A stretch of 43,032 nt of DNA from Oscillospiraceae bacterium (GTDB taxonomy: Bacteria > Bacillota > Clostridia > Oscillospirales > Oscillospiraceae). The notes beneath the pieces are model-generated. The model was not told where the DNA came from and searched no databases. It saw only the letters and a program-made list of their open reading frames with translations. A program made the position numbers and the translations under genes. Shown here piece by piece: positions 34,579 through 42,668 of this stretch. Within the stretch, counting starts at the first letter, position 1; each line of letters begins with the position of its first letter. The DNA is taken from the NCBI GenBank assembly GCA_029257695.1, contig JARIAU010000009.1, positions 1-43,032 of the forward strand. Direction: 5' to 3'.

Positions 34579-36036
34579 TCACAGATACAAAGCAAAATCT
34601 TTCTGCTTGCGCTGGAAAATCCACACACCCAGCACCAGCGGAATCACACCGACCGCCAAACAGATGAGATACGCCATCGGCTCAGGCGACACACGATCAA
34701 TCAATGCACATCTTGCAAATTTCAAAAGCTGATAGAGCGGATTGAGACGATAGAACGGCATCAGCGGAGCGGGAATGATATTTTCCGGGTAGAAGATCGG
34801 CGTGCAGTACATCCAAACCATGCTGACCACGGTCCAGAGGAACTGAGTGTCCCGGAAATAAACCATCATCGTTGCCAAAATATAGGTCACGCCAAGAGCA
34901 AAAGCCATCATGCAAAGCAACACATAAACCAGCAGCAGCCAAGATGCAGCCGGCATAACTCCGGTGCAAATCGTCACAATGAATAACGGAATCAAAGAAA
35001 ACGCCACATTGATGGAGGAGGACAGCATACGAGTCAAGGGGTAAATGAATTTCGGCACATAAACCTTGGTGATCAATGGCGCATTGGATGTGATCGCCGT
35101 CAGACCAACCGTTGTAGTTTCATTGAAAAAGTTGAACAGCACAATACCGGACAGCAGATACACCGGGTAGTTGGGGATAGCGGAGCGGAACAGTGTGGAG
35201 AACACCACATACTGCACCAGCATGGTGAGAAGCGGATTTAAGAAGCTCCAAAACACACCCAGAACACTGCGGCGGTATTTGGTCTTAAAATCTCTGGAAA
35301 CCAACTGCTTGATTAGGAACTGATATCGATACAGAGAATGAATACAGTCCAATGCAGCACTCTTTTTGCCCGTCTTTTCCTTGCGAAGCAGGACTGCACA
35401 CCAAACCGCAAGCAGCACAAACGCGCCGGCGGCAAAGGCCCAGTAATAGGTGCCAAACCAAAGAGCCTCTTCTCCCAGAACCGAAAGGTACAGTTCGCCT
35501 TCCAACACTCCACCGTTGACCTGTACCTTCTCCGCATCTGTATAGCTTTGCACTACGCTGCCACGGCCTAAATTGATGCTATTTCCGTAGTAAAGCGTAA
35601 CCGCATGGTCCGACGCAGCTGCATCCGAGGTAATGACGAGCTGCACGGTCTCACCCTGCTTATCCAAAATTGGTTCTGCCAAGGTCACGGTATATTCCGA
35701 ATTATCTTCCAGTTTAGCGCAGGAAATCTCATTTTGGGCCAATACAGTACCATCCGGTTCTACCAATCGCAAAGTCAATTTGGAATCGTTGGCTCTGGAG
35801 TATGTCGCAAACTTTAAGCGATAACCCACCATTCGATTGGTTTCAATGGTCACTTGCTGCGTCACTGTTTTATCGGCTGTAAGTTCTCCAAGGACAGATG
35901 CCGCATCGATGGTCGGAGAAGCCGTTTTCCGAAAGTGAAACGAATCTCCAGCGATAAAATACAGCAGCACTGCCAGCACGGCAAATCCAATGAGCACATA
36001 ACTGGCTAACTTTTTCAAATTAAATTCTTTTGTCAT
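34579..36036 (-). CDS. ABC-2 polysaccharide permease with fused extracytoplasmic domain
   Basis: 485 residues, much longer than the roughly 260-280 of ordinary Wzm/TagG permeases. A first membrane helix (about 10-29) is followed by an extracytoplasmic beta-sandwich-like domain (about 31-192) and a second helix (about 197-217). The standard ABC-2 permease then runs from about 235 to the end, with VSRDFKTKYRRSVLGVFWSFLNP. The permease exports a lipid-linked glycan with the ATPase encoded next. ATG 36036 has AAAGGATT upstream; a longer frame to 36087 is rejected since it would start at the promoter's transcription start. It is the first gene of a five-gene operon. Confidence 0.88.
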   Translation of the reverse strand: MTKEFNLKKLASYVLIGFAVLAVLLYFIAGDSFHFRKTASPTIDAASVLGELTADKTVTQQVTIETNRMVGYRLKFATYSRANDSKLTLRLVEPDGTVLAQNEISCAKLEDNSEYTVTLAEPILDKQGETVQLVITSDAAASDHAVTLYYGNSINLGRGSVVQSYTDAEKVQVNGGVLEGELYLSVLGEEALWFGTYYWAFAAGAFVLLAVWCAVLLRKEKTGKKSAALDCIHSLYRYQFLIKQLVSRDFKTKYRRSVLGVFWSFLNPLLTMLVQYVVFSTLFRSAIPNYPVYLLSGIVLFNFFNETTTVGLTAITSNAPLITKVYVPKFIYPLTRMLSSSINVAFSLIPLFIVTICTGVMPAASWLLLVYVLLCMMAFALGVTYILATMMVYFRDTQFLWTVVSMVWMYCTPIFYPENIIPAPLMPFYRLNPLYQLLKFARCALIDRVSPEPMAYLICLAVGVIPLVLGVWIFQRKQKDFALYL

Positions 36037-36098
36037 AATGCGAATCCTTTCGCTGTAACAGCAGTATTCGATGTCATAATAACCCAATTTAACAAGTT

Positions 36099-36127
36099 AT
36101 TCTATCATAAGTTTGCTCAAATTGCAA
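36099..36127 (-). promoter_or_regulatory. SigA-type promoter of the polysaccharide operon
   Basis: On the minus strand: TTGCAA (36127-36122), 17-base spacer, TAGAAT (36104-36099) with extended -10 TGA. It has the same box pair and spacing as the fba promoter. Confidence 0.65.
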
Positions 36128-36195
36128 GCAACGCTGCGCTTTGTATATCTTTATCCTAGCCACTTCCTCTAATATCCAATCCATCTACGCATAAC

Positions 36196-36227
36196 AGGAC
36201 CGGGAATGCATTTGCACGCCCGGTCCT
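36196..36227 (-). terminator. Hairpin downstream of pcrA
   Basis: A 9-bp GC-rich perfect stem (36196-36204 with 36219-36227) about 35 bases after the pcrA stop. There is no clear T-run on either side, so termination may be inefficient or assisted. The rest of 36128-36261 holds no gene. Confidence 0.5.
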
Positions 36228-36261
36228 TACGCAATCATGTTCCGTTATTTTTTCTTCCCAT

Positions 36262-38736
36262 TCATACACTAAGCTTTTTCAAATGTCCGGACGCAGATTT
36301 ATACATTAAGCGTTTGGTCCCAACATTATCGAACGCGATTTCCATAAGTGCATCACCACCCATAGGTGTAATCGATATAATCATACCTTGCCCAAAGGCA
36401 TCGTGCTGCACCATTTCACCCTTCTTATAATCCAAAGATGCTGGTGTCGAGGAGCTCCGCATTCCACCAATGGTTGTTGTGCCATACGAAAGCGGCTTCT
36501 TTCGAATATTTTGGACGCCATACACTTGCCTTCCATCCTCACGCTGACCGTTGGAGAAATTTGCCCCCGAGGACGCATCTCGCCAACTTCCACCGTATTC
36601 CCGTTCTTCCTCATAGCGTTTACGCCCAGAGGATTCCAGATATTCCGAAGGAATTTCATTGATGAATCGGCTCATGCGGTTGGAGTTTGTACGACCAAAC
36701 AACATCCGCTGATTTGCACAGGTCAGATAGAGATGTCTCTTGGCACGGGTGATTGCCACATAGCACAACCTGCGCTCCTCTTCCATCTCCTCCATTTCTC
36801 CTATGGCCTTCATACCCGGAAAAATCGTTTCCTCCATGCCTACAAGAAATACCGAATCAAACTCCAAACCTTTGGCTGCATGCACGGTCATCATAGTAAC
36901 ACAAGGCTCATCCGCATCCCGATTATCCAAATCTGTATAGAGGGACACTTCATCCAAAAATCCAGCCAGAGACGGTTCTTCCGCATTTTCCAGATATCCC
37001 TGGATGGACGACTTCAGTTCCTGAACATTTTCAATGCGAGATCGATTTTCTACGGTGTTTTTCTGCTCCAGAGCCAGCACATATCCAGACTGCTCCACTA
37101 CAGCATCATAAAAGTCCAGCAAATCCATATCCTCATCGTTCAGTTTTGCCCGCAAGGATTCGATAATTTGCGTAAACTTGCCCAACTTAGCGGCCTGCTT
37201 GGTCAGTTCCGGAATCTTGGATGCATTCAACACAACCTCATAAAGGGAGCAATTCTCACGCTCAGCAACCGCCGTTGCAATCTCAATGGTACGCAGACCA
37301 ATGCCACGGACCGGCGTATTGATAATACGCTTCAAACGCAAATCATCTGCGGGATTATGAATCACACAAAGATATGCCAGCATATCCTTTACTTCCGCAC
37401 GGTCAAAAAACTTCATGCCGCCATAGACCACATAGGGAATACCATTTCTCTTAAATGCATACTCCAACTGGTTCGACTGTGCATTCATACGGTAAAGTAC
37501 AGCATAGTCGTTCCAGCGCTTTCCTTGCGATACACCGGCAATCATTTTAGACGCGACATACTGGGCTTCATCGCTTTCATTCATAGCCGTATGGGCATGA
37601 ATGCGCTCTCCACCCTTCTCTGCTGTCCATAGATTTTTGCCCTTTCTGCCGTGATTGTTTTGAATCACCGCATTGGCTGCCTCTAAAATATTTTCGGTCG
37701 AACGATAGTTTTGCTCCAACCGAATCAGGCGTGCCCCTTTATATTGATCTTCAAAAGACAAAATATTTTCAATGGTCGCGCCACGGAACCGATAAATGGA
37801 CTGGTCATCATCACCTACCACGCAAATGTTATTCCAATGTCCCGCCAACAGCGAAGACAACAAATACTGTATGTGGTTGGTGTCCTGATACTCATCAATC
37901 AATACATAGCGAAATTTCTTTTGCCAATAGGAACGAACTTCTTCCGACTGCATCAGCAGGCGCACTGTATGCAGGATGATATCATCAAAATCCAGTGCAT
38001 CCGCACTCCACAGGCGCCGCTCATACTCCTGATAAATGGCCGCAATCTTGATTTTCCGAAAATCTCCGCTTTTTTGCGCTTCATGTTCAAAATCCTTGGC
38101 CAACTTCATTTCGTCTTTCGCTCTGGAAATGGTGCTCAACACACTTCTGGGCGGATACATCTTATCATCCAAATCCATCGTTTTTACAATTTCTTTGATG
38201 ACACGAAGTGAATCATCGGTATCATAAATCGTAAACCGATTGGAAAATCCGAGCCGATCAATGTCCCTCCGCAAAATACGAACGCAAGCAGAATGGAAGG
38301 TTGATGCCCAAATATCATTCGCCTCCGGGCCTAACATCCGTTCCAAACGCTCTTTCAACTCTCCTGCTGCCTTGTTTGTAAATGTAATTGCTATGATATT
38401 CCACGGAGCGGCAGGATGTAGCCGACAAAGGGTTTCCGCACGCATTTTCCCGACCTCGCTGGGCTGATGTTCATACAAACGCAGAAATTCCAGATCCTCC
38501 GGTGTGATATAATCCGGCACTTCATCGGAATCACTTCCACAGCCATACTTTATTAAATTTGCAATCCGGTTAATCAGAACCGTAGTTTTTCCACTTCCTG
38601 CACCAGCCAGCAAAAGCAGGGGCCCCTCCGTTGTCAGAACACCTTCCCGCTGTTCCGGATTCAGTCGTTCATATTCTCGAGCAATAACACTGCGCCGCAA
38701 GCGCACAAATTCTTCACATTCTCTTCGATCCAGCAT
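36262..38736 (-). CDS. pcrA: ATP-dependent DNA helicase PcrA/UvrD
   Basis: 824 residues (ATG 38736; 38745 is also possible). SF1A helicase motifs occur in order: LNPEQREGV (Q motif), AGAGSGKTT (45-53), DEYQDTN, GDDDQSIYRFRGA, TVHAAKGLEFD and VAITRAKRHLYL. The C-terminal region after a low-complexity linker (GEMVQHDAFGQGMI) is the Tudor-like RNA-polymerase-binding domain of PcrA. It unwinds DNA 3'-5' in repair, clears RecA and resolves transcription-replication conflicts. It follows the CpXC-like gene with a 15-base gap and probably shares its promoter. Confidence 0.94.
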   Translation of the reverse strand: MLDRRECEEFVRLRRSVIAREYERLNPEQREGVLTTEGPLLLLAGAGSGKTTVLINRIANLIKYGCGSDSDEVPDYITPEDLEFLRLYEHQPSEVGKMRAETLCRLHPAAPWNIIAITFTNKAAGELKERLERMLGPEANDIWASTFHSACVRILRRDIDRLGFSNRFTIYDTDDSLRVIKEIVKTMDLDDKMYPPRSVLSTISRAKDEMKLAKDFEHEAQKSGDFRKIKIAAIYQEYERRLWSADALDFDDIILHTVRLLMQSEEVRSYWQKKFRYVLIDEYQDTNHIQYLLSSLLAGHWNNICVVGDDDQSIYRFRGATIENILSFEDQYKGARLIRLEQNYRSTENILEAANAVIQNNHGRKGKNLWTAEKGGERIHAHTAMNESDEAQYVASKMIAGVSQGKRWNDYAVLYRMNAQSNQLEYAFKRNGIPYVVYGGMKFFDRAEVKDMLAYLCVIHNPADDLRLKRIINTPVRGIGLRTIEIATAVAERENCSLYEVVLNASKIPELTKQAAKLGKFTQIIESLRAKLNDEDMDLLDFYDAVVEQSGYVLALEQKNTVENRSRIENVQELKSSIQGYLENAEEPSLAGFLDEVSLYTDLDNRDADEPCVTMMTVHAAKGLEFDSVFLVGMEETIFPGMKAIGEMEEMEEERRLCYVAITRAKRHLYLTCANQRMLFGRTNSNRMSRFINEIPSEYLESSGRKRYEEEREYGGSWRDASSGANFSNGQREDGRQVYGVQNIRKKPLSYGTTTIGGMRSSSTPASLDYKKGEMVQHDAFGQGMIISITPMGGDALMEIAFDNVGTKRLMYKSASGHLKKLSV

Positions 38737-38751
38737 ACAACACATCCAACT

Positions 38752-39360
38752 TTACTTTTTACCCTTGATCTGCAGCGTATACTGGCAGCAGATATTATCA
38801 ATATCCCCATCTGCACCGGCAGGAATTTTCAGCACCCCACCGCAATCGGCGCAGCGAAGCACAATCGAAGCATAGCGCACATCCATCGACCAGCGTTTGG
38901 AGCCACAACTACACGACACACCGTTCCGTTGTGCGATCTCTTTAATTTCGGAAAGCACCTCCTGCATGACAAGTTCATTCAGGAATCCTTCCTTCCCGTT
39001 CTCTACATTTTCCGGAAGAGAATCCGCCGCTTCTTCCATGCGTTTTGCTGCTTCATAGACGGATTCCTCTTCGCCAATGACACAACTATCGAATCCGGTA
39101 GCCTTACAGGTCAACGCCAGCGCTTTTCGGCGCAGCAAAGCCTCCTGAGGACAGGACACCTCATGATTGCGGCCGCACGCCACACAAGGCACACTCAGGT
39201 GATACATGCTGCCCATGTTTTCAATGTGCAGAGAGGCCTTTCCGCAGGGACACGGAATATCACAATCTCCTGCAGCAATGGAAAATGCCGTCCGCTGTGC
39301 CACCACCAACTGCTTGCACTCCGGACAAATATACGCAAAGGTACGCTTTTCATTTGACAT
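38752..39360 (-). CDS. CpXC-type zinc-ribbon protein, function unknown
   Basis: 202 residues from ATG 39360, with GAAGGAGCG 8 bases upstream (an earlier in-frame start at 39384 lacks a ribosome binding site). Several CxxC-type pairs are visible: CPEC (12-15), CPCG, CVACG, CSCG and CADCG. The N-terminal ribbon resembles CpXC domains, and the C-terminal ribbon mirrors it. In between is a helical, acidic segment. Metal-binding structural ribbons are clear; the role is not. The upstream unit has its own promoter and pcrA follows, so it may act in DNA or RNA transactions. Confidence 0.75.
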   Translation of the reverse strand: MSNEKRTFAYICPECKQLVVAQRTAFSIAAGDCDIPCPCGKASLHIENMGSMYHLSVPCVACGRNHEVSCPQEALLRRKALALTCKATGFDSCVIGEEESVYEAAKRMEEAADSLPENVENGKEGFLNELVMQEVLSEIKEIAQRNGVSCSCGSKRWSMDVRYASIVLRCADCGGVLKIPAGADGDIDNICCQYTLQIKGKK

Positions 39361-39398
39361 ATTGGAACGCTCCTTCGTAATCAAATTTAAGGGGGTAT

Positions 39399-39427
39399 AT
39401 TATAGCACAATTGTACGAAAAAAACAA
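39399..39427 (-). promoter_or_regulatory. SigA-type promoter of the CpXC-pcrA unit
   Basis: On the minus strand: TTGTTT (39427-39422), 17-base spacer, TATAAT (39404-39399) with extended -10 TGC. Confidence 0.6.
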
Positions 39428-39432
39428 TTACA

Positions 39433-39466
39433 CAAAAAACAAGGGTGTCAAAAGACACCCTTGTTT
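39433..39466 (-). terminator. Intrinsic terminator after guaB
   Basis: A 13-bp perfect stem (39437-39449 with 39454-39466), 4-base loop, and T-run on the minus strand. It lies directly upstream of the next minus-strand promoter. Confidence 0.92.
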
Positions 39467-39479
39467 GCATAAAGTGAAA

Positions 39480-40988
39480 TTATTCCGGTCTGCCGGTGCT
39501 GGAGTGCAACACCACATCGTGGCTACCGCCTTCCACAATACTGGTGGAGGATACCACGGTCAACTTGGCATTCTCCTGCAGCTCGGGAATGGAGTTGCAT
39601 CCACAGTTGCACATGGTGCTCTTCACCTTATACAGCGTGGTCTGAACGCCATCTGCCAGAGGACCGGCATAAGGCACATAGCTGTCCACGCCTTCCTCAA
39701 AGGTGAGTTTGGACGAACCACCCAAGTCATAACGCTGCCAGTTTCTGGCGCGGTTGGAGCCTTCACCCCAATACTCCTTCATGGTGTTACCATTGATGCG
39801 AACCTTATTCGTGGGGCTCTCCTCAAACCGAGCAAAGTAACGACCGAGCATCACAAAGTCAGCGCCCATAGCCAGAGCCAGCGTAATATGATAGTCATGC
39901 ACAATGCCGCCGTCAGAGCAGATAGGCACATAGATACCAGTCTCACGGAAATACTCATCACGAGCTTTTGCGACCTCAATGACTGCTGTGGCCTGACCAC
40001 GGCCAATACCCTTGGTCTCACGGGTAATGCAAATGGAACCGCCGCCAATGCCAATCTTAACGAAATCAGCACCAGCCTCAGCCAAGAAGCGGAAACCGTC
40101 ACGATCCACCACATTGCCGGCGCCGACCTTGACCTTGTTGCCGTACTTCTCACGGATCCACTTCAAGGTGCGGCTCTGCCACTCGGAATAACCTTCAGAG
40201 GAGTCGATGCACAGAACATCGGCACCAGCCTCCACCAGTGCGGGAACACGGGTTTCGTAGTCACGAGTATTGATGCCTGCACCGACCACATAGCTCTTGT
40301 TGGCATCCAGAAGCTCGTTTACATTTTCCTTATGGCTGTCATAGTCCTTGCGGAACACAATGTACTTCAGGCAACCGTTCTCATCCACGATAGGCAGAGC
40401 ATTGATCTTGTTGTCCCAAATGATGTCATTGGCTTCCTTCAGCGTAGTAGACGCAGGAGCCGTCACCAGTTTAGCCATAGGAGTCATGAACTCCTTGACC
40501 TTAATATCGGTGCTCATGCGGCTGACACGGTAATCACGGCTGGTCACCATGCCAACCAGAACACCGTTTGCGGAGCCATCCTCGGTAATCGCAATGGTGG
40601 AGTGACCGGTTTTCGCTTTCAGTGCCAGCACATCAGCCAGCGTATTCTCCGGAGAAAGGTTAGAATCAGAGGTAACAAACCCCTTCTTATAGTCCTTTAC
40701 TCGGGCAACCATCGCAGCCTCATCCTCAACACTCTGAGAGCCGTAGATAAAGGAAACACCGCCCTGCTTTGCCAGTGCAACAGCCAGCTTCTCACCGGAA
40801 ACAGACTGCATAATGGCACTGATCATAGGAATGTTCATCGTAAGAGGACATTCCTCCTGACCTTTGCGGTACTTTACCAAAGGCGTTTTCAGGCTGACAG
40901 CATCAGGAATATTTTCAGAAGAAGAGTAACCAGGCACCAGAAGGTATTCACCAAAGGTACGGGAAGGTTCCGGATAATAATAAGCCAT
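39480..40988 (-). CDS. guaB: IMP dehydrogenase, Tritrichomonas-like clade
   Basis: 502 residues. A TIM-barrel IMPDH with two CBS domains inserted at about 105-225. The catalytic loop is [12 protein letters not shown] (Cys320), the flap is [13 protein letters not shown] and the late segment is [13 protein letters not shown]. It oxidises IMP to XMP with NAD, the first committed step to GMP. Unlike ordinary bacterial GuaB (GIGPGSICTTR, VDTAHGHS), this one has [11 protein letters not shown] and KSTMCNCG, as I recall from the Tritrichomonas foetus enzyme. ATG 40988 has AAAGGAGA upstream. It is a single-gene unit with its own promoter and terminator. Confidence 0.94.
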   Translation of the reverse strand: MAYYYPEPSRTFGEYLLVPGYSSSENIPDAVSLKTPLVKYRKGQEECPLTMNIPMISAIMQSVSGEKLAVALAKQGGVSFIYGSQSVEDEAAMVARVKDYKKGFVTSDSNLSPENTLADVLALKAKTGHSTIAITEDGSANGVLVGMVTSRDYRVSRMSTDIKVKEFMTPMAKLVTAPASTTLKEANDIIWDNKINALPIVDENGCLKYIVFRKDYDSHKENVNELLDANKSYVVGAGINTRDYETRVPALVEAGADVLCIDSSEGYSEWQSRTLKWIREKYGNKVKVGAGNVVDRDGFRFLAEAGADFVKIGIGGGSICITRETKGIGRGQATAVIEVAKARDEYFRETGIYVPICSDGGIVHDYHITLALAMGADFVMLGRYFARFEESPTNKVRINGNTMKEYWGEGSNRARNWQRYDLGGSSKLTFEEGVDSYVPYAGPLADGVQTTLYKVKSTMCNCGCNSIPELQENAKLTVVSSTSIVEGGSHDVVLHSSTGRPE

Positions 40989-41025
40989 AATTATGTGTCT
41001 CCTTTACTTGTTTCTTGTGCATCTT

Positions 41026-41054
41026 ATCATAGCATACTTTACTGGTGATTACAA
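41026..41054 (-). promoter_or_regulatory. SigA-type promoter of guaB
   Basis: On the minus strand: TTGTAA (41054-41049), 17-base spacer, TATGAT (41031-41026) with extended -10 TGC, 38 bases before the guaB ATG. Confidence 0.65.
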
Positions 41055-41146
41055 ACCATTCTATGCCGGACTTTTTCCTTTTTTCGACCTGTTTTTAATG
41101 CACTTTCTACAAAAGGTACTACCTATTTATTCATGTTTCAAATCCA

Positions 41147-41175
41147 GTATATTTTTACTCAAGAAACAAATAATA
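41147..41175 (+). promoter_or_regulatory. Candidate SigG promoter for spoVAD-spoVAE
   Basis: GTATA (41147-41151), 17-base spacer, AATAATA (41169-41175). The SigG consensus is G(A/C)ATA then CAT(A/T)(A/C)TA, so this matches 4 of 5 and 6 of 7. Transcription would begin about 28 bases before the spoVAD ATG. Confidence 0.45.
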
Positions 41176-41209
41176 TAGAAAATTCTCAAACAAAAGGGTG
41201 GTCTCTTCG

Positions 41210-42223
41210 ATGAACAAAATCGGACAATACAGCTACCATCTTCCGCACACTCCCTCGATTCTCTCCTACGCCAGCACCGCAGGGAAGAAAGAAGGAGAAG
41301 GCCCCTGGGGGGCATGGTTCGATCTGGTTGTTTCAGATACTAAAATGGGGGAACGAACTTGGGAAAAGGGAGAATGCAGCTTTCAGAAGCACACTCTGCG
41401 GCAGGCTTTGAAAAAGGCCAGCCTTTCTCCGGACAAGTTGGACCTCTTGCTGTCCGGCGACCTACTGAATCAGTGCACGGCCAGCAGCTATGCCGCACGA
41501 GATATTGGCATTCCTTTTTTCGGGCTTTACGGCGCCTGCTCCACCATGGCGGAATCACTGGCCTTAGCAGCAATGCTGACCGAAGGCGGCTTCGGTCCAT
41601 ATATTGCTGCAATGACCTCTTCCCACTTCTGTACCGCAGAACGTCAATATCGCATGCCTTTGGAATACGGTTCACAACGCACGCCAACGGCGCAGTGGAC
41701 CGCCACCGGCTGCGGTGCAGTTTTGGTAACTCCAGACGGAAACGGTCCCTATATCACCCATGTGACCATTGGCTCTATTCAGGATTGGGGAATTAAGGAC
41801 CCTGCCAATATGGGTGCCGCAATGGCACCGGCTGCCTATGCTACCCTCCGACACCATTTCAAAGACACCGGGCGGACTCCTGAAGACTATGATCTCATTG
41901 TAACAGGAGATCTGGGTTCGTTAGGTATGCAGCTGGTTCGAGAATTAGCAGAACGAGATCAAATGAAATTAGGCCCCAGATACAACGACTGCGGTGTGAT
42001 GCTCTATGACACCAAGCGTCAGCAAGTCGCATGCGGCGGCTCTGGCTGTGGCTGTTCTGCGCTTATGCTGACCGGTCCTATTCTCCGTCAGATGGAACAG
42101 GGCATCTTGCATCGCGTGCTCTTTTGCGGAACAGGCGCTCTGCATTCTCCTCTTTCGTTGGGACAAAAAGAATCTATTCCCGGCATCTGCCATGCCGTGG
42201 CATTGAGTACAGATAAGGAGTGA
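41210..42223 (+). CDS. spoVAD: Stage V sporulation protein AD
   Basis: 337 residues with a thiolase-like fold. The N-terminus MNKIGQYSY is followed by the family segments LLSGDLLNQ, GLYGACSTMAESL (the thiolase Cys position), MTSSHFCTAERQYR and GCGCSALM. SpoVAD binds dipicolinic acid and is part of the SpoVA channel that loads and releases it in the spore. ATG 41210 has AAGGGTGG 8 bases upstream; GTG 41198 lies inside that site. It is followed 5 bases later by spoVAE. The usual first gene, spoVAC, is not upstream; guaB on the other strand is. Confidence 0.94.
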   Translation: MNKIGQYSYHLPHTPSILSYASTAGKKEGEGPWGAWFDLVVSDTKMGERTWEKGECSFQKHTLRQALKKASLSPDKLDLLLSGDLLNQCTASSYAARDIGIPFFGLYGACSTMAESLALAAMLTEGGFGPYIAAMTSSHFCTAERQYRMPLEYGSQRTPTAQWTATGCGAVLVTPDGNGPYITHVTIGSIQDWGIKDPANMGAAMAPAAYATLRHHFKDTGRTPEDYDLIVTGDLGSLGMQLVRELAERDQMKLGPRYNDCGVMLYDTKRQQVACGGSGCGCSALMLTGPILRQMEQGILHRVLFCGTGALHSPLSLGQKESIPGICHAVALSTDKE

Positions 42224-42228
42224 TTCCT

Positions 42229-42597
42229 ATGGATTTGATCTATTCTCTGCTGCGAGCCTTCGTCTGCGGCGGGTTCCTATGTTTAATCGGGCAAATTCTC
42301 ATCGACAAGACAAAACTCACTCCCGCTCGCATTCTGACGGGATACGTGGTCATTGGTGTTTTTTTAGGTGCCGTCGGCATTTATCAGCCTTTGTTAGAAT
42401 GGGGCGGTGCTGGCGCATCTGTCCCCCTCACCGGCTTTGGGGCAAACCTGGCCAAAGGCGTCCGCCAAGCAGTCAACGAGCATGGTCTGCTGGGTGCTTT
42501 GACCGGTGGACTGACTGCATCCTCCGGTGGAATTGCCGCCGCAATCTTTTTTAGCTTAATTGGAGCGGCGTTTGCCAAATCCAGAGATAATAGTTGA
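42229..42597 (+). CDS. spoVAE: Stage V sporulation protein AE
   Basis: 122 residues, highly hydrophobic, with about four membrane segments. The family pattern GGFLCLIGQILIDKTKLTPARIL, then the GAGASVPLTGFGANLAKGV loop and GLLGALTGGLTASSGGI, marks SpoVAE (SpoVAEb type). It is a membrane component of the dipicolinic acid channel. The start at 42229 has AAGGAGTGA 5 bases upstream, within the end of spoVAD. SpoVAC belongs to the same superfamily, but order after spoVAD and length favour SpoVAE. Confidence 0.9.
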   Translation: MDLIYSLLRAFVCGGFLCLIGQILIDKTKLTPARILTGYVVIGVFLGAVGIYQPLLEWGGAGASVPLTGFGANLAKGVRQAVNEHGLLGALTGGLTASSGGIAAAIFFSLIGAAFAKSRDNS

Positions 42598-42603
42598 CAA
42601 GAA

Positions 42604-42655
42604 CACCCCACATCCAATCCTGTGATAGGACCGGATGCGGGGTATTCCCTTTTTC
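42604..42655. terminator. Bidirectional terminator after spoVAE
   Basis: An 11-base arm (42605-42615) pairs with 42633-42643 with one A-C mismatch in the plus RNA, which is a G-U pair in the minus RNA. An inner TCCT/AGGA stem extends it. A T-rich tail (CCCTTTTTC) follows on the plus strand. It serves spoVAE and the convergent last gene. Confidence 0.75.
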
Positions 42656-42668
42656 AGATTCTGTTCAC

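Noticed and set aside
36388-37632. 414-codon open frame on the plus strand opposite pcrA
   Set aside because: It is antisense to a full-length helicase with all motifs and has no ribosome binding site. Its composition is rich in His/Ile/Arg, as expected of antisense frames.
39411-41048. 545-codon open frame on the plus strand opposite guaB
   Set aside because: It mirrors the guaB gene on the other strand, has no ribosome binding site, starts in the CpXC promoter region and reads through the guaB terminator. Its length is explained by biased codon use in guaB.
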